A DNA stretch of 64,000 bases. It comes from Allokutzneria sp. A3M-2-11 16. Lineage in GTDB: Bacteria > Actinomycetota > Actinomycetes > Mycobacteriales > Pseudonocardiaceae. The notes beneath the pieces were generated by a model that saw only the letters and a list, made by a program, of their open reading frames with translations, was not told the origin of the DNA and searched no databases. The first letter of the stretch is position 1. Each line of letters opens with the position of its first letter. A program made the translations under genes and the position numbers. Where the stretch lies: NCBI RefSeq assembly GCF_024213555.1, contig NZ_JANAVO010000001.1:1984001-2048000 (forward strand), given 5' to 3'. Positions 25,154 to 33,111 of this stretch are shown here, piece by piece.

Positions 25154-25591
25154 ATGACGCGGTTGGTTCGAGGAGCGGACGGTCGGATGTGGACCGTGCG
25201 CACCCATATCGAGTGGTCGAACCCCGCCGGGGTCGACGAGTTCGAGCACGACGTCAACGCCGGGCGCACCTCCGGGATCGTCATGGGCGTGATCGTGCTC
25301 GGCCTGGTCGCGGTGCTGGTGGCGTGGACCCCGAGCGACGTGGTCGTCCCGTTCTGGCTGCTGCTGGCGCTGGCCATGCTCGTGCTCTTCTTCCCGGCCC
25401 GGTGGGCGCTGCGCAGGCAGTGGACCGTGGTCGCTGAGACCCCCGGTGACCTGGAGGAACACGGTCCCGAGCGATGGGTCGGCGCCGTGCGCGGCATGAT
25501 GGCCGCCCACCAGGAGACCACCAAGATCGCCAGGGACATCGAGGTCTACTCGACCCCCGCCGTGGACGGCCCCCTCCAACCCATCGACTAG
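25154..25591 (+). CDS. Conserved actinobacterial two-helix membrane protein
   Basis: 145 residues from ATG 25154 with GAGGAGG upstream. It begins MTRLVRGADGRMWTVRTHIE, a pattern I associate with a small conserved family of actinobacterial proteins of unknown function, then has two adjacent membrane helices (residues ~45-62 and ~67-85) and a soluble C-terminus of about 55 residues. It is monocistronic and ends just before a long hairpin. Confidence 0.6.
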   Translation: MTRLVRGADGRMWTVRTHIEWSNPAGVDEFEHDVNAGRTSGIVMGVIVLGLVAVLVAWTPSDVVVPFWLLLALAMLVLFFPARWALRRQWTVVAETPGDLEEHGPERWVGAVRGMMAAHQETTKIARDIEVYSTPAVDGPLQPID

Positions 25592-25606
25592 CCCTCCGCG
25601 TTCTTC

Positions 25607-25659
25607 GTACCCAATGTGACGTTGGTTTCGCTCAGCGAAACAAATGCCACATTGGGTAC
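25607..25659. repeat. 53-nt near-perfect palindromic hairpin
   Basis: Arms of 26 nt (25607-25632 and 25634-25659; 3 mismatches) around one base, with ends GTACCCAATGTG/CACATTGGGTAC and core GTTTCGCT/AGCGAAAC. It lacks a T-run. It lies 16 nt after one gene and 91 nt before the Fpg-like gene, so it may be a terminator or a dispersed palindromic element. Confidence 0.85.
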
Positions 25660-25750
25660 ACAACTGCGCCGGTGTCGGGCGGTTGGTGGTTCCACGGACC
25701 GGTTACACGGACTGGGTGCGCGGGCGGAGTGCCTGGGTCAGACTGGGTGG

Positions 25751-26617
25751 GTGCCTGAACTTCCCGAGGTCGAGGCACTCGCGCACCACCTGCGCGAGCA
25801 CGCCACCGGACGCACCGTGGGCAGGGTCGACGTCGCGTCGTTGACCGTGCTCAAGACCGTCAGCCCGCCGTGGACGGCGCTGCACGGGCGCACCGTCACG
25901 GGCGCCGGGCGGCACGGCAAGTTCCTGGACCTGGACTGCGACGGGCTGCACCTGGTCACGCACCTGTCCCGGGCCGGTTGGCTGAGGTGGGCGGACACGC
26001 TCGCCGCGGCGCCGCCCCGCCCGGGCAAGGGGCCGCTCGCGCTGCGCGTGCACCTCGGCCCGCCCGGCGAAGGGCCCGGGTTCGACCTCACCGAGGCCGG
26101 GACGCAGAAGCGGCTGGCGGTCTACATCGTCGAGGACCCGGCGACCGAGGTGCCCGGCATCGCGCGGCTCGGGCCGGACGCGCTCGCGATCACCAGGGAC
26201 GAGTTCGCCGAGCTGCTGAAGAACCGGTCCGAGCGGTTGAAGACCCTCCTGGTCGAGCAGTCCACGCTGGCGGGCGTCGGCAACGCGTACTCCGACGAGA
26301 TCCTGCACACCGCGCGGCTCTCGCCCTACGCGACCAGCGGGAAGCTCAAGGACGACGCGATCGACGAGCTGTTCTCGGTGATGCGGCAGGTGCTGACCGA
26401 CGCCGTCGAGCGGTCGGTCGGGCAGTCCGCGGCGCGGCTCAAGGGCGAGAAGCGCTCGGGGCTGCGGGTGCACGGGCGGGCGGGGATGCCGTGCCCGGTG
26501 TGCTCCGACACCGTCCGCGAGGTCTCCTTCGCCACCAAGTCCTTCCAGTACTGCCCGACCTGCCAGACCGGCGGCAAGCCGCTGTCCGACCGGCGGATGG
26601 ACCGGCTGCTGAAGTAG
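25751..26617 (+). CDS. Fpg/Nei-family DNA glycosylase
   Basis: 288 residues from GTG 25751, giving the required N-terminal PELPEVEAL after the initiator, with Pro as catalytic nucleophile and Glu next to it. The H2TH region appears as LLVEQSTLAGVGNAYSDEIL and the C-terminal zinc finger as CPVC...CPTC. It removes oxidised bases and nicks the strand in base-excision repair. The exact subgroup (Fpg, Nei or the actinobacterial Nei2-like branch) cannot be fixed by eye. It converges on lutC. Confidence 0.9.
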   Translation: MPELPEVEALAHHLREHATGRTVGRVDVASLTVLKTVSPPWTALHGRTVTGAGRHGKFLDLDCDGLHLVTHLSRAGWLRWADTLAAAPPRPGKGPLALRVHLGPPGEGPGFDLTEAGTQKRLAVYIVEDPATEVPGIARLGPDALAITRDEFAELLKNRSERLKTLLVEQSTLAGVGNAYSDEILHTARLSPYATSGKLKDDAIDELFSVMRQVLTDAVERSVGQSAARLKGEKRSGLRVHGRAGMPCPVCSDTVREVSFATKSFQYCPTCQTGGKPLSDRRMDRLLK

Positions 26618-26618
26618 C

Positions 26619-27242
26619 TCAGTCCTGCACGATGATCACTTCGAGGGTGCGCGGGCCGTGCACGCCTTCAACACGGTCCAGCTCGATGTCGCTGGTCGCG
26701 GACGGGCCGCTGATGAACGTCAGCGGGCGGACCGGGTCCAGCCTCGCCAGCGCCTCGGGCACCGTGCCGACGACCTGCTCCGCCCGCACCACGCACAGGT
26801 GGTAGTCCGGCAGCAGGGTCAGCGCGCGCCTGCCCTGGCCGACCCCGGCGTCGAGCACGATCGTGCCCGTCTCCGCGATACCCACCGCGCACGCCGTCAG
26901 CACGCCATCACTGGAGTCCATCGCATCGATCGACAGCGGCGGCGAGTCCCGCTGCCACTCCACGTCGGGGCTGAGCCAGTCCTCCGGCAGGTCGGTCGGC
27001 GCGATCATCCGTTGCGCGCCACGGGCTTCGAGCAGGCCGTCGATCCACACGGTCAGTCGTTCCGCGCGGACGCGGTGCACGATCGCCCGGTAGTCGGCGA
27101 CCCGCTCGGCGAACACGTCGATGAGGTCGCCGAGGTCCCGCGAAACGTCGTAGTCGCGGGGGATCGGCGCGGGTTGCGGGTTGTCGCGCAGCGCGATCCT
27201 GATGCGGCGCAACACCTCTGCGCGAGAAGCGGAACTAGCCAC
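26619..27242 (-). CDS. lutC: LutC/YkgG lactate-utilisation protein
   Basis: 207 residues, LUD-domain protein: AVGIAETGTIVLDAG, LTLLPDYHLCVV and ISGPSATSDIELDRVEGVHG are diagnostic. It forms the small LUD component of the LutABC iron-sulfur L-lactate oxidation system. Its start overlaps lutB by 8 nt, and the three genes run as one leftward operon. Confidence 0.92.
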   Translation of the reverse strand: MASSASRAEVLRRIRIALRDNPQPAPIPRDYDVSRDLGDLIDVFAERVADYRAIVHRVRAERLTVWIDGLLEARGAQRMIAPTDLPEDWLSPDVEWQRDSPPLSIDAMDSSDGVLTACAVGIAETGTIVLDAGVGQGRRALTLLPDYHLCVVRAEQVVGTVPEALARLDPVRPLTFISGPSATSDIELDRVEGVHGPRTLEVIIVQD

Positions 27243-28665
27243 GGGTTCGCCTCCACCACGCGCGGAAGGATTCAGCAGGCGGGACAGGGAGATCGCGCGA
27301 GTCCGTCCACTTCGAGCCCGGCCACGGCAGCCTGCCGATGCGCCCGCCCTTCGCGACGAAACGGCCGAGCGAGCCGGCGCGCTGGGCGGCAGCGAAGCGC
27401 TTCGGATCGCGCATCACCCATGCCAGCGCCGACATCGCGATCGCCTCCGGACCGCGTTTTCCCTTCGCCGACACCACTTTCCCGCGCAGGTGCACGAGGA
27501 TCTTCGGGATGTCGATGCGCACCGGACACGCGTCGAAACACGCTCCGCACAAGGACGACGCGAACGGCAGCGACGCGGTTTGCTTGTCCTGCAAGTTCCC
27601 CATGAGCTGCGGCGTGAGGATCGCGCCGATCGGGCCGGGGTAGACCGAACCGTAGGCGCCGCCGCCCGTGCGCTCGTAGACCGGGCACACGTTGAGGCAC
27701 GCGGAGCACCGGATGCAGCGCAGCGCCGCGCGACCGACCTCGTCGGCGAGCGTCGCGGTCCTGCCGTTGTCCAGCAGCACCAGGTGGAACTCCTGCGGGC
27801 CGTCGCCGGGCGTGACGCCGGTCCACACCGAGGTGTACGGGTTCATCCGCTCCGCCGTCGAGGACCGGGGGAGCAGCTGGAAGAAGACCTCCAGGTCGCG
27901 CCACGACGGGACGAGCTTCTCGATGCCCATCACGGTGATCAGCGTCTGCGGGAGCGTCAGGCACATGCGGCCGTTGCCCTCGGACTCCACCACGACGACG
28001 GAGCCGGTGTCGGCGACCGCGAAGTTCGCCCCGGACACCGCGACCTTGGCGGTGAGGAACTTGCGCCGCAGGTGCGCGCGGGCGGCCTCGGCCAGTTCGC
28101 GGGGCTCGTCGGACAGCGTCGCCGGGGCGTCGGGCATCTCCCTGCGGAAGATCTCCTTGATCTCCGAGCGGTTCCGGTGGATCGCCGGGACCAGGATGTG
28201 CGACGGCCGGTCCTTGCCGAGCTGGACGATCAGCTCGGCGAGGTCGGTCTCGATCGCCGTGACCCCACCGGCTTCCAGAGCCTCGTTGAGGCCGATCTCC
28301 GCGGTGGCCATGGACTTGACCTTCACGACCTCGTCGGCGCCCGCGGCCTTCGTCAGCCGCAGCACGATCTCGTTGGCCTCGGCGGCGTCCCGCGCCCAGT
28401 GCACGATCCCGCCGCGCGCGGTCACCGAGCGTTCGAGGCGTTCCAGGTAACTGTCCAAATTGGACAGAACCTCGTTCTTGACCGCCTCGCCCGCGCGGCG
28501 CAGGTCCTCCCAGTCCGGGAGTTCGCCGACCGCGAGGCTGCGCTTGCCGCGGATCGTCGTGGTGGCCTTGCGGAGGTTGCGGCGCAGCTGCGTGTCCGTG
28601 AGCGCTTTCTTGGCCGCCACCGGGAAAGCCGGGGTGCCGAGCCAGGTCACCGGGTTGCGCGCCAC
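27235..28665 (-). CDS. lutB: LutB iron-sulfur subunit of lactate oxidation
   Basis: 476 residues from GTG 28665, preceded by GAGGACC and overlapping lutA by 19 nt; a longer frame to 28881 lies in lutA. An N-terminal LUD domain (KVKSMATAEIGLNEALE, VSGANFAVADTGSVVVVESE) is followed by two ferredoxin-type clusters, CIRCSACLNVCP and CGACFDACPV, and a C-terminal tail rich in Trp/Arg. It passes electrons from lactate oxidation. Length matches the family (about 475). Confidence 0.95.
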   Translation of the reverse strand: MARNPVTWLGTPAFPVAAKKALTDTQLRRNLRKATTTIRGKRSLAVGELPDWEDLRRAGEAVKNEVLSNLDSYLERLERSVTARGGIVHWARDAAEANEIVLRLTKAAGADEVVKVKSMATAEIGLNEALEAGGVTAIETDLAELIVQLGKDRPSHILVPAIHRNRSEIKEIFRREMPDAPATLSDEPRELAEAARAHLRRKFLTAKVAVSGANFAVADTGSVVVVESEGNGRMCLTLPQTLITVMGIEKLVPSWRDLEVFFQLLPRSSTAERMNPYTSVWTGVTPGDGPQEFHLVLLDNGRTATLADEVGRAALRCIRCSACLNVCPVYERTGGGAYGSVYPGPIGAILTPQLMGNLQDKQTASLPFASSLCGACFDACPVRIDIPKILVHLRGKVVSAKGKRGPEAIAMSALAWVMRDPKRFAAAQRAGSLGRFVAKGGRIGRLPWPGSKWTDSRDLPVPPAESFRAWWRRTRG

Positions 28666-29417
28666 GGGTCCTCCTCCGTGCTGGCCAGGATCTCGGCGAG
28701 GTGGACGGGCCGCACTCCGGTGCGCAGCCGGGACAACCCGCCGCCGATGTGCATCAGACAGGAACTGTCGCCCGCCGTCACGACCTCCGCGCGCGTGGTC
28801 AGCACGCAGCTCATCTTGTCGCCGAGCATCGCCGTGGAGGTTTCGGCGTTCTTCATCGCGAACGTACCGCCGAAACCGCAACAGGAATCGGCGTCGGGGA
28901 GTTCGACCAGATCCAGCCCGCGCACGTTCTTCAACAGGCGCAACGGTTTCTCACCGACCCCGAGCATGCGCAGCGAGTGGCACGTCGGGTGGTAGGTCAC
29001 GCGGTGCGGGAAATACGCGCCGACATCGGTGATCCCCAGCACGTCGACCAGGAACTCCGACAGCTCGTAGGTGCGGGCGATCGCCGGGGAGACTGGGGAA
29101 TCTCCGGAGCCCGTCAGGTCGGGATAGACCTCGCGAACCATTCCCGTACATGAACCGGATGGTATGACGATCGCGTCGTAACCAGCGAAGATCCGGGTGA
29201 AGTTGTCCGCAAGCGGCCGCGCCTGGTCGCGGTAGCCGGTGTTGAAGTGCATCTGGCCGCAACAGGTCTGGGCCTCGGGGAACTCGACGACGCAGCCGAG
29301 CCGCTCCAGCAGGCGAACCGTGGCCTTGGCTGTCTCCGGGAAAAGCGTGTCGGCGAGGCAGGTCGCGAAGAGCGCGACTCGAACGGCTGTTCCATCGAGT
29401 GTTCGCACACCGGACAC
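28647..29417 (-). CDS. lutA: LutA Fe-S oxidoreductase (CCG-domain) subunit
   Basis: 256 residues with two CCG domains: QTCCGQMHFNTG and DSCCGFGGTFA, which ligate an Fe-S cluster in heterodisulfide-reductase-like proteins. It is the first gene of lutABC for growth on L-lactate. It is divergent from the LytS-type kinase gene across 134 bp, which suggests a shared control region. Confidence 0.93.
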   Translation of the reverse strand: MSGVRTLDGTAVRVALFATCLADTLFPETAKATVRLLERLGCVVEFPEAQTCCGQMHFNTGYRDQARPLADNFTRIFAGYDAIVIPSGSCTGMVREVYPDLTGSGDSPVSPAIARTYELSEFLVDVLGITDVGAYFPHRVTYHPTCHSLRMLGVGEKPLRLLKNVRGLDLVELPDADSCCGFGGTFAMKNAETSTAMLGDKMSCVLTTRAEVVTAGDSSCLMHIGGGLSRLRTGVRPVHLAEILASTEEDPWRATR

Positions 29418-29551
29418 CCTCCCCCGGCGGTACCGTAATGTTCAACAGGAAGCACCGACTACATCGCGCACGGGCCGGGTTCATCCATTCGGCACATTTT
29501 CCTGTGCCGGGACAGTTGCCTCGCGGGGCCGTCACAGCGGAGCATGAGCGA

Positions 29552-30763
29552 GTGAGTGAGCTGCTCACCGACAGAGCAATCATGGGGAGTATCGCGGGCA
29601 TAGCCGTGCTCGCGCTCTTCGTCATGCTCTGCCGCGCCCGCCGCGTCAGCACCTCCGTCGAGGACGCGACGCTGACCGCGCTGCACCGCGTCACCCAGGC
29701 CGCGCCCGCGCTCCGCGAAGGGCTCTCGGTGCGCTCGGCCGACCAGGCCACCCCGCACCTGCGCGAGCTGTTGGCGTGCGTCGCGGTCGCGCTGGTCGAC
29801 CCCGACGGCGAGCCGCTGTCCTGGGCGGGCGAGGCGAACTACCACTTCGAGGACCTGCGCGACATCGTCGCCATCGCGGTCAACGACCGGAAGCCCGCGC
29901 TGGCCAACCACGGCACGATGGACTGCGAGATCAACAAGTGCCCGATGCGGCACGCGGTCGCCTACCCGCTGGAGGTCGACGGCTCCATCGTCGGCGCGAT
30001 GGTCGTGGTCGCGGGCATCGGTGGCAAACGTCTGCTGCGCGCGGCCGAGGAGGGCGCGCGCTACGTCGTCACCCAGCTCGAACTCTCCGAACTGCAGGAG
30101 TCCCGCGAGCGGCTGGCCATCGCCGAGGTGCGCGCGCTGCGGGCGCAGATCTCGCCGCACTTCATCTACAACGCGCTGACCACGATCTCCTCGCTGGTGC
30201 GCACCGATCCCTCGCAGGCACGCGACCTGTTGCAGGAGTTCGCCGAGTTCACCCGCTACTCCTTCCGCAACGCCGGGCCGTACGTGACGCTCGCCGACGA
30301 GCTGCGCAACATCGACCGCTACCTGACGCTGGAGCGCGCCCGCTACGGCAACGACCGGCTCAACGTGAAGCTGCAGATCGCGCCCGAGGTGCTGCCCGTC
30401 GTCGTGCCCTTCCTGACGCTGCAACCGCTGGTGGAGAACGCGGTCCGGCACGGCCTGGCCAGCAAGCCGGGCGGTGGCACGGTCACCGTGGCCGCGATCG
30501 ACGACGGCGCGGAGGCCGTGATCAGCGTCGAGGACGACGGCGTCGGCATGGACCCGCAGCGGCTGCGCGAGGCCACCGACAACGCGCACATGACCGGCGC
30601 CCACGTCGGTCTCGGCAACGTCGACGACCGGCTGCGCAGGGCTTTCGGCAACGACTACGGCCTCGTCGTGGAGACCAACCTCAACGCGGGCACCAAGGTC
30701 GTGCTCCGGGTGCCGAAGTTCGCCGTCGGCGTGCACGCGCCGCCGCCCGCGCCCGTCGGGTGA
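29552..30763 (+). CDS. LytS/BtsS-like sensor histidine kinase
   Basis: 403 residues from GTG 29552; the open frame continues upstream but the protein starts naturally with one membrane helix (MGSIAGIAVLALFVMLC). A GAF-like domain follows, with DCEINKCPMRHAVAYPLEVD, whose two Cys could sense redox or metal. The PF06580 H-box QISPHFIYNALTTISSL and ATPase motifs PLVENAVRHGL and VEDDGVGMD are clear. It pairs with the LytTR regulator two genes downstream. Position next to lutABC and two monocarboxylate-type symporters suggests it senses a substrate such as pyruvate, lactate or acetate. Confidence 0.9.
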   Translation: MSELLTDRAIMGSIAGIAVLALFVMLCRARRVSTSVEDATLTALHRVTQAAPALREGLSVRSADQATPHLRELLACVAVALVDPDGEPLSWAGEANYHFEDLRDIVAIAVNDRKPALANHGTMDCEINKCPMRHAVAYPLEVDGSIVGAMVVVAGIGGKRLLRAAEEGARYVVTQLELSELQESRERLAIAEVRALRAQISPHFIYNALTTISSLVRTDPSQARDLLQEFAEFTRYSFRNAGPYVTLADELRNIDRYLTLERARYGNDRLNVKLQIAPEVLPVVVPFLTLQPLVENAVRHGLASKPGGGTVTVAAIDDGAEAVISVEDDGVGMDPQRLREATDNAHMTGAHVGLGNVDDRLRRAFGNDYGLVVETNLNAGTKVVLRVPKFAVGVHAPPPAPVG

Positions 30764-30784
30764 TCCTTCCGTAGGGTCGGTGGC

Positions 30785-31654
30785 ATGAGCGTGACCGAGA
30801 AGCTGGCCGCCCGTCTGCCCATCCTCGGCAACCAGGCCGAGCGCGCCCCCGTCGTCGCCGTCGTCCGGCTGCACGGGGTGATCACCCCCAACCCGTCACC
30901 GGTCGCCAGGGGAGCGCTCAACCTGCAGAGCCTGGAATCGGCGCTGACCAAGGCGTTCGAGCACGACCGGCTGGCCGCGGTGGCGCTGCTGATCAACTCG
31001 CCCGGCGGTTCGCCGACGCAGTCCGCGCTGATCGCCACGCGCATCCGCGAGCTGGCCGACCGGAAGAAGGTCCCGGTGCTGGCCTTCTGCGAGGACGCGG
31101 CCGCCTCCGGTGGGTACTGGCTGGCCTGCGCCGCCGACGAGATCTACGCGCACGGCACCTCGATGGTCGGCTCGATCGGCGTGATCAACTCCGGTTTCGG
31201 CCTGGACAAGGTGATCGAGCGGTTCGGCGTGCAGCGGCGGTTGCACACCGCGGGCACCAACAAGTCCCGGCTCGACCCGTTCAGCCCGGAGAAGCCCGAG
31301 GACGTCGAGTGGGTGCGCGGCATCCTCGACCAGCTGCACGTGCAGTTCACCGACTGGGTGAAGCAGCGGCGCGGGGACCGGCTGCGCGGTACGGACGAGG
31401 AGCTGTTCAACGGCGAGGTCTGGCTCGGCGCGAAGGCGGCGGAGCTCGGGCTGACCGACGGGGTCGGCACCCTGCGCCAGGTGGTCACCAAGCGCTGGAA
31501 GGGCGCGGAGATCACGGTGACCGAACCGAAGAAACCGCTGCTCGCCAAGCTCGGCATCGGTGCGAGCGCGCTGTTCGGCTCGCCCGCGGACAAGGTCCTG
31601 GCCGCCGTGGAGGCCGTGGAGCACCGCGTCTGGTGGTCCCGCCTGGGGCTGTAG
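30785..31654 (+). CDS. S49 signal-peptide-peptidase-like (SppA) serine protease
   Basis: 289 residues with S49 motifs: LLINSPGGSPTQS, ASGGYWLACAADEI, and the serine-bearing GTSMVGSIGVIN; the Lys of the dyad is probably in TNKSRLDPF. No clear N-terminal membrane anchor is present, unlike many SppA. It may degrade cleaved signal peptides or small membrane proteins. It lies between the kinase and its response regulator, an arrangement I find unusual. Confidence 0.88.
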   Translation: MSVTEKLAARLPILGNQAERAPVVAVVRLHGVITPNPSPVARGALNLQSLESALTKAFEHDRLAAVALLINSPGGSPTQSALIATRIRELADRKKVPVLAFCEDAAASGGYWLACAADEIYAHGTSMVGSIGVINSGFGLDKVIERFGVQRRLHTAGTNKSRLDPFSPEKPEDVEWVRGILDQLHVQFTDWVKQRRGDRLRGTDEELFNGEVWLGAKAAELGLTDGVGTLRQVVTKRWKGAEITVTEPKKPLLAKLGIGASALFGSPADKVLAAVEAVEHRVWWSRLGL

Positions 31655-31767
31655 CGGGTGGCGCGGGATGACCGTGTGTTGGGCTAACGTCTGCGATCTG
31701 TCACCCTGTTGACCCGACACTGGTCGTGGACAGCGGGCCTGGGCGATCGGCAGGATATGGCGTCACT

Positions 31768-32604
31768 GTGAGTACGAACGGAAAGCCAGCGGGACTCATC
31801 GTCTTGGCCATCGACGATGAGCCCAACAACCTGGACGAAATCGGCTACCTGCTGGACTCCAACCCGCGGGTGCGACGGGTGCTGTTGGCCGGCGACGCCA
31901 CCGAGGCGCTGAGCATCCTCCGCGGCGCCGATCCCGAGGTGCACCACCGGCTGCGCAACAACATCGCGCCGGTCGACGCCGTCTTCGCGGACATCCAGAT
32001 GCCCGGCCTGTCCGGGATGGAGCTGGCCAGGCTGATGGTCGGCGTGCAGCCCGCTCCCGCGCTGGTGTTCATCACCGGCTTCGAGGAGTACGCGCTGGGC
32101 GCCTACGAGCTCGGCGCGCTGGACTACATCGTGAAGCCGCCGCGCGAGGACCGGATCGAGCGGGTGCTCGGCCTGGTCGAGCGCACGCAGCTGACCGCCC
32201 AGCTGGAGAGCGCGGCCGCCGCCGTCGCGGAGCCGGTCGAGGAGGAGGTCATCCCGGTCGAGCTGGCCGGAACGACCAAGCTCATCCCGCGCTCCTCCGT
32301 GCGGTGGGTGGAGGCGCAGGGCGACTACGCGCGGCTGCACACCTCGGACGGCAGCAGCCACCTGGTGCGCATCCCGTTGGCGCAGCTGGAGGAGAAGTGG
32401 GCGGACGCGGGCTTCGTCCGCATCCACCGCTCGTACCTGGTGGCGCTGCCGTTGATCACCGAGCTGAAGATGGTCTCCTCCGGCTACACGGTGCGGCTGG
32501 GCAACGAGGCGAACGCCCCCGAGCTGCCGGTCAGCCGCAGGCACACCAGGGAGCTGAAGGACCGCCTGGTGCGCGCGCCCAAGAACAACTGGGGTCAGCG
32601 GTGA
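31768..32604 (+). CDS. LytTR-family response regulator
   Basis: 278 residues from GTG 31768. The receiver domain has VLAIDDEPNN, phosphoacceptor Asp in VFADIQMPG and the K in YIVKPP; the C-terminal LytTR DNA-binding domain has VRWVEAQGDYARLHT and FVRIHRSYLV. It partners the LytS-like kinase and probably controls the symporter genes immediately downstream. The stop overlaps the next start (GTGA). Confidence 0.92.
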   Translation: MSTNGKPAGLIVLAIDDEPNNLDEIGYLLDSNPRVRRVLLAGDATEALSILRGADPEVHHRLRNNIAPVDAVFADIQMPGLSGMELARLMVGVQPAPALVFITGFEEYALGAYELGALDYIVKPPREDRIERVLGLVERTQLTAQLESAAAAVAEPVEEEVIPVELAGTTKLIPRSSVRWVEAQGDYARLHTSDGSSHLVRIPLAQLEEKWADAGFVRIHRSYLVALPLITELKMVSSGYTVRLGNEANAPELPVSRRHTRELKDRLVRAPKNNWGQR

Positions 32605-33095
32605 GTTTCCCGCACGGCCAGGACCCCCTGGAGGGAACCGGGCCTGGCGGGCAGGAACACACGCGCAACGGGCACGGCGGGCCCGGCCACTCCGCCGAGG
32701 AGGAGCCGACCTACCCGCTGCGCGGCAAGCGCCGGGTGAAGGTCGTGCTCGCCGAACGGCGCGGGGCGCGGCGCATCCTGCGGCCGATGGCCCAGCTGGA
32801 GGGCCAGGACACCGGGATCGCCGAGAACGTGGTCAAGGAGCTGGTCCGCAGGCAGCTCAAGATCGCGCTGGCGCTGGCGGCGCTGGTGCTGGCGCTGTAC
32901 GCGGGCCTGCCCGTGCTGTTCGTGCTGGTCCCGGAGATCGGCGAGTACGTGGTCTTCGGCATCCGGCTGCCGTGGCTGCTGGTCGGCGGCCTGGCCTACC
33001 CGTTCATGGTCGGCATCGGCGCGATCTACAACCGCGCGGTCGACCGCAACGAGGCGAAGTTCGCCAACCAGTACACCGGCATGGTCGAGGACTGA
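32601..33095 (+). CDS. DUF485-like membrane partner of SSS symporter 1
   Basis: 164 residues; GTG overlaps the LytTR stop by 4 nt. The first ~90 residues are polar and charged (KRRVKVVLAERRGARRIL), then two membrane helices (ALALAALVLALYAGLPVLFVL and LPWLLVGGLAYPFMVG) end with NRNEAKF-type polar tail. DUF485 proteins such as YjcH are encoded with acetate/pyruvate symporters; here the symporter gene follows 16 nt later. Confidence 0.75.
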   Translation: MSFPHGQDPLEGTGPGGQEHTRNGHGGPGHSAEEEPTYPLRGKRRVKVVLAERRGARRILRPMAQLEGQDTGIAENVVKELVRRQLKIALALAALVLALYAGLPVLFVLVPEIGEYVVFGIRLPWLLVGGLAYPFMVGIGAIYNRAVDRNEAKFANQYTGMVED

Positions 33096-33111
33096 GGACC
33101 GGGTAGACGCG

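Noticed and set aside
29418-29551. Short ACAGGAA/TTCCTGT inverted repeat between lutA and the kinase gene
   Set aside because: Only 7-bp arms far apart; not enough to call an operator.
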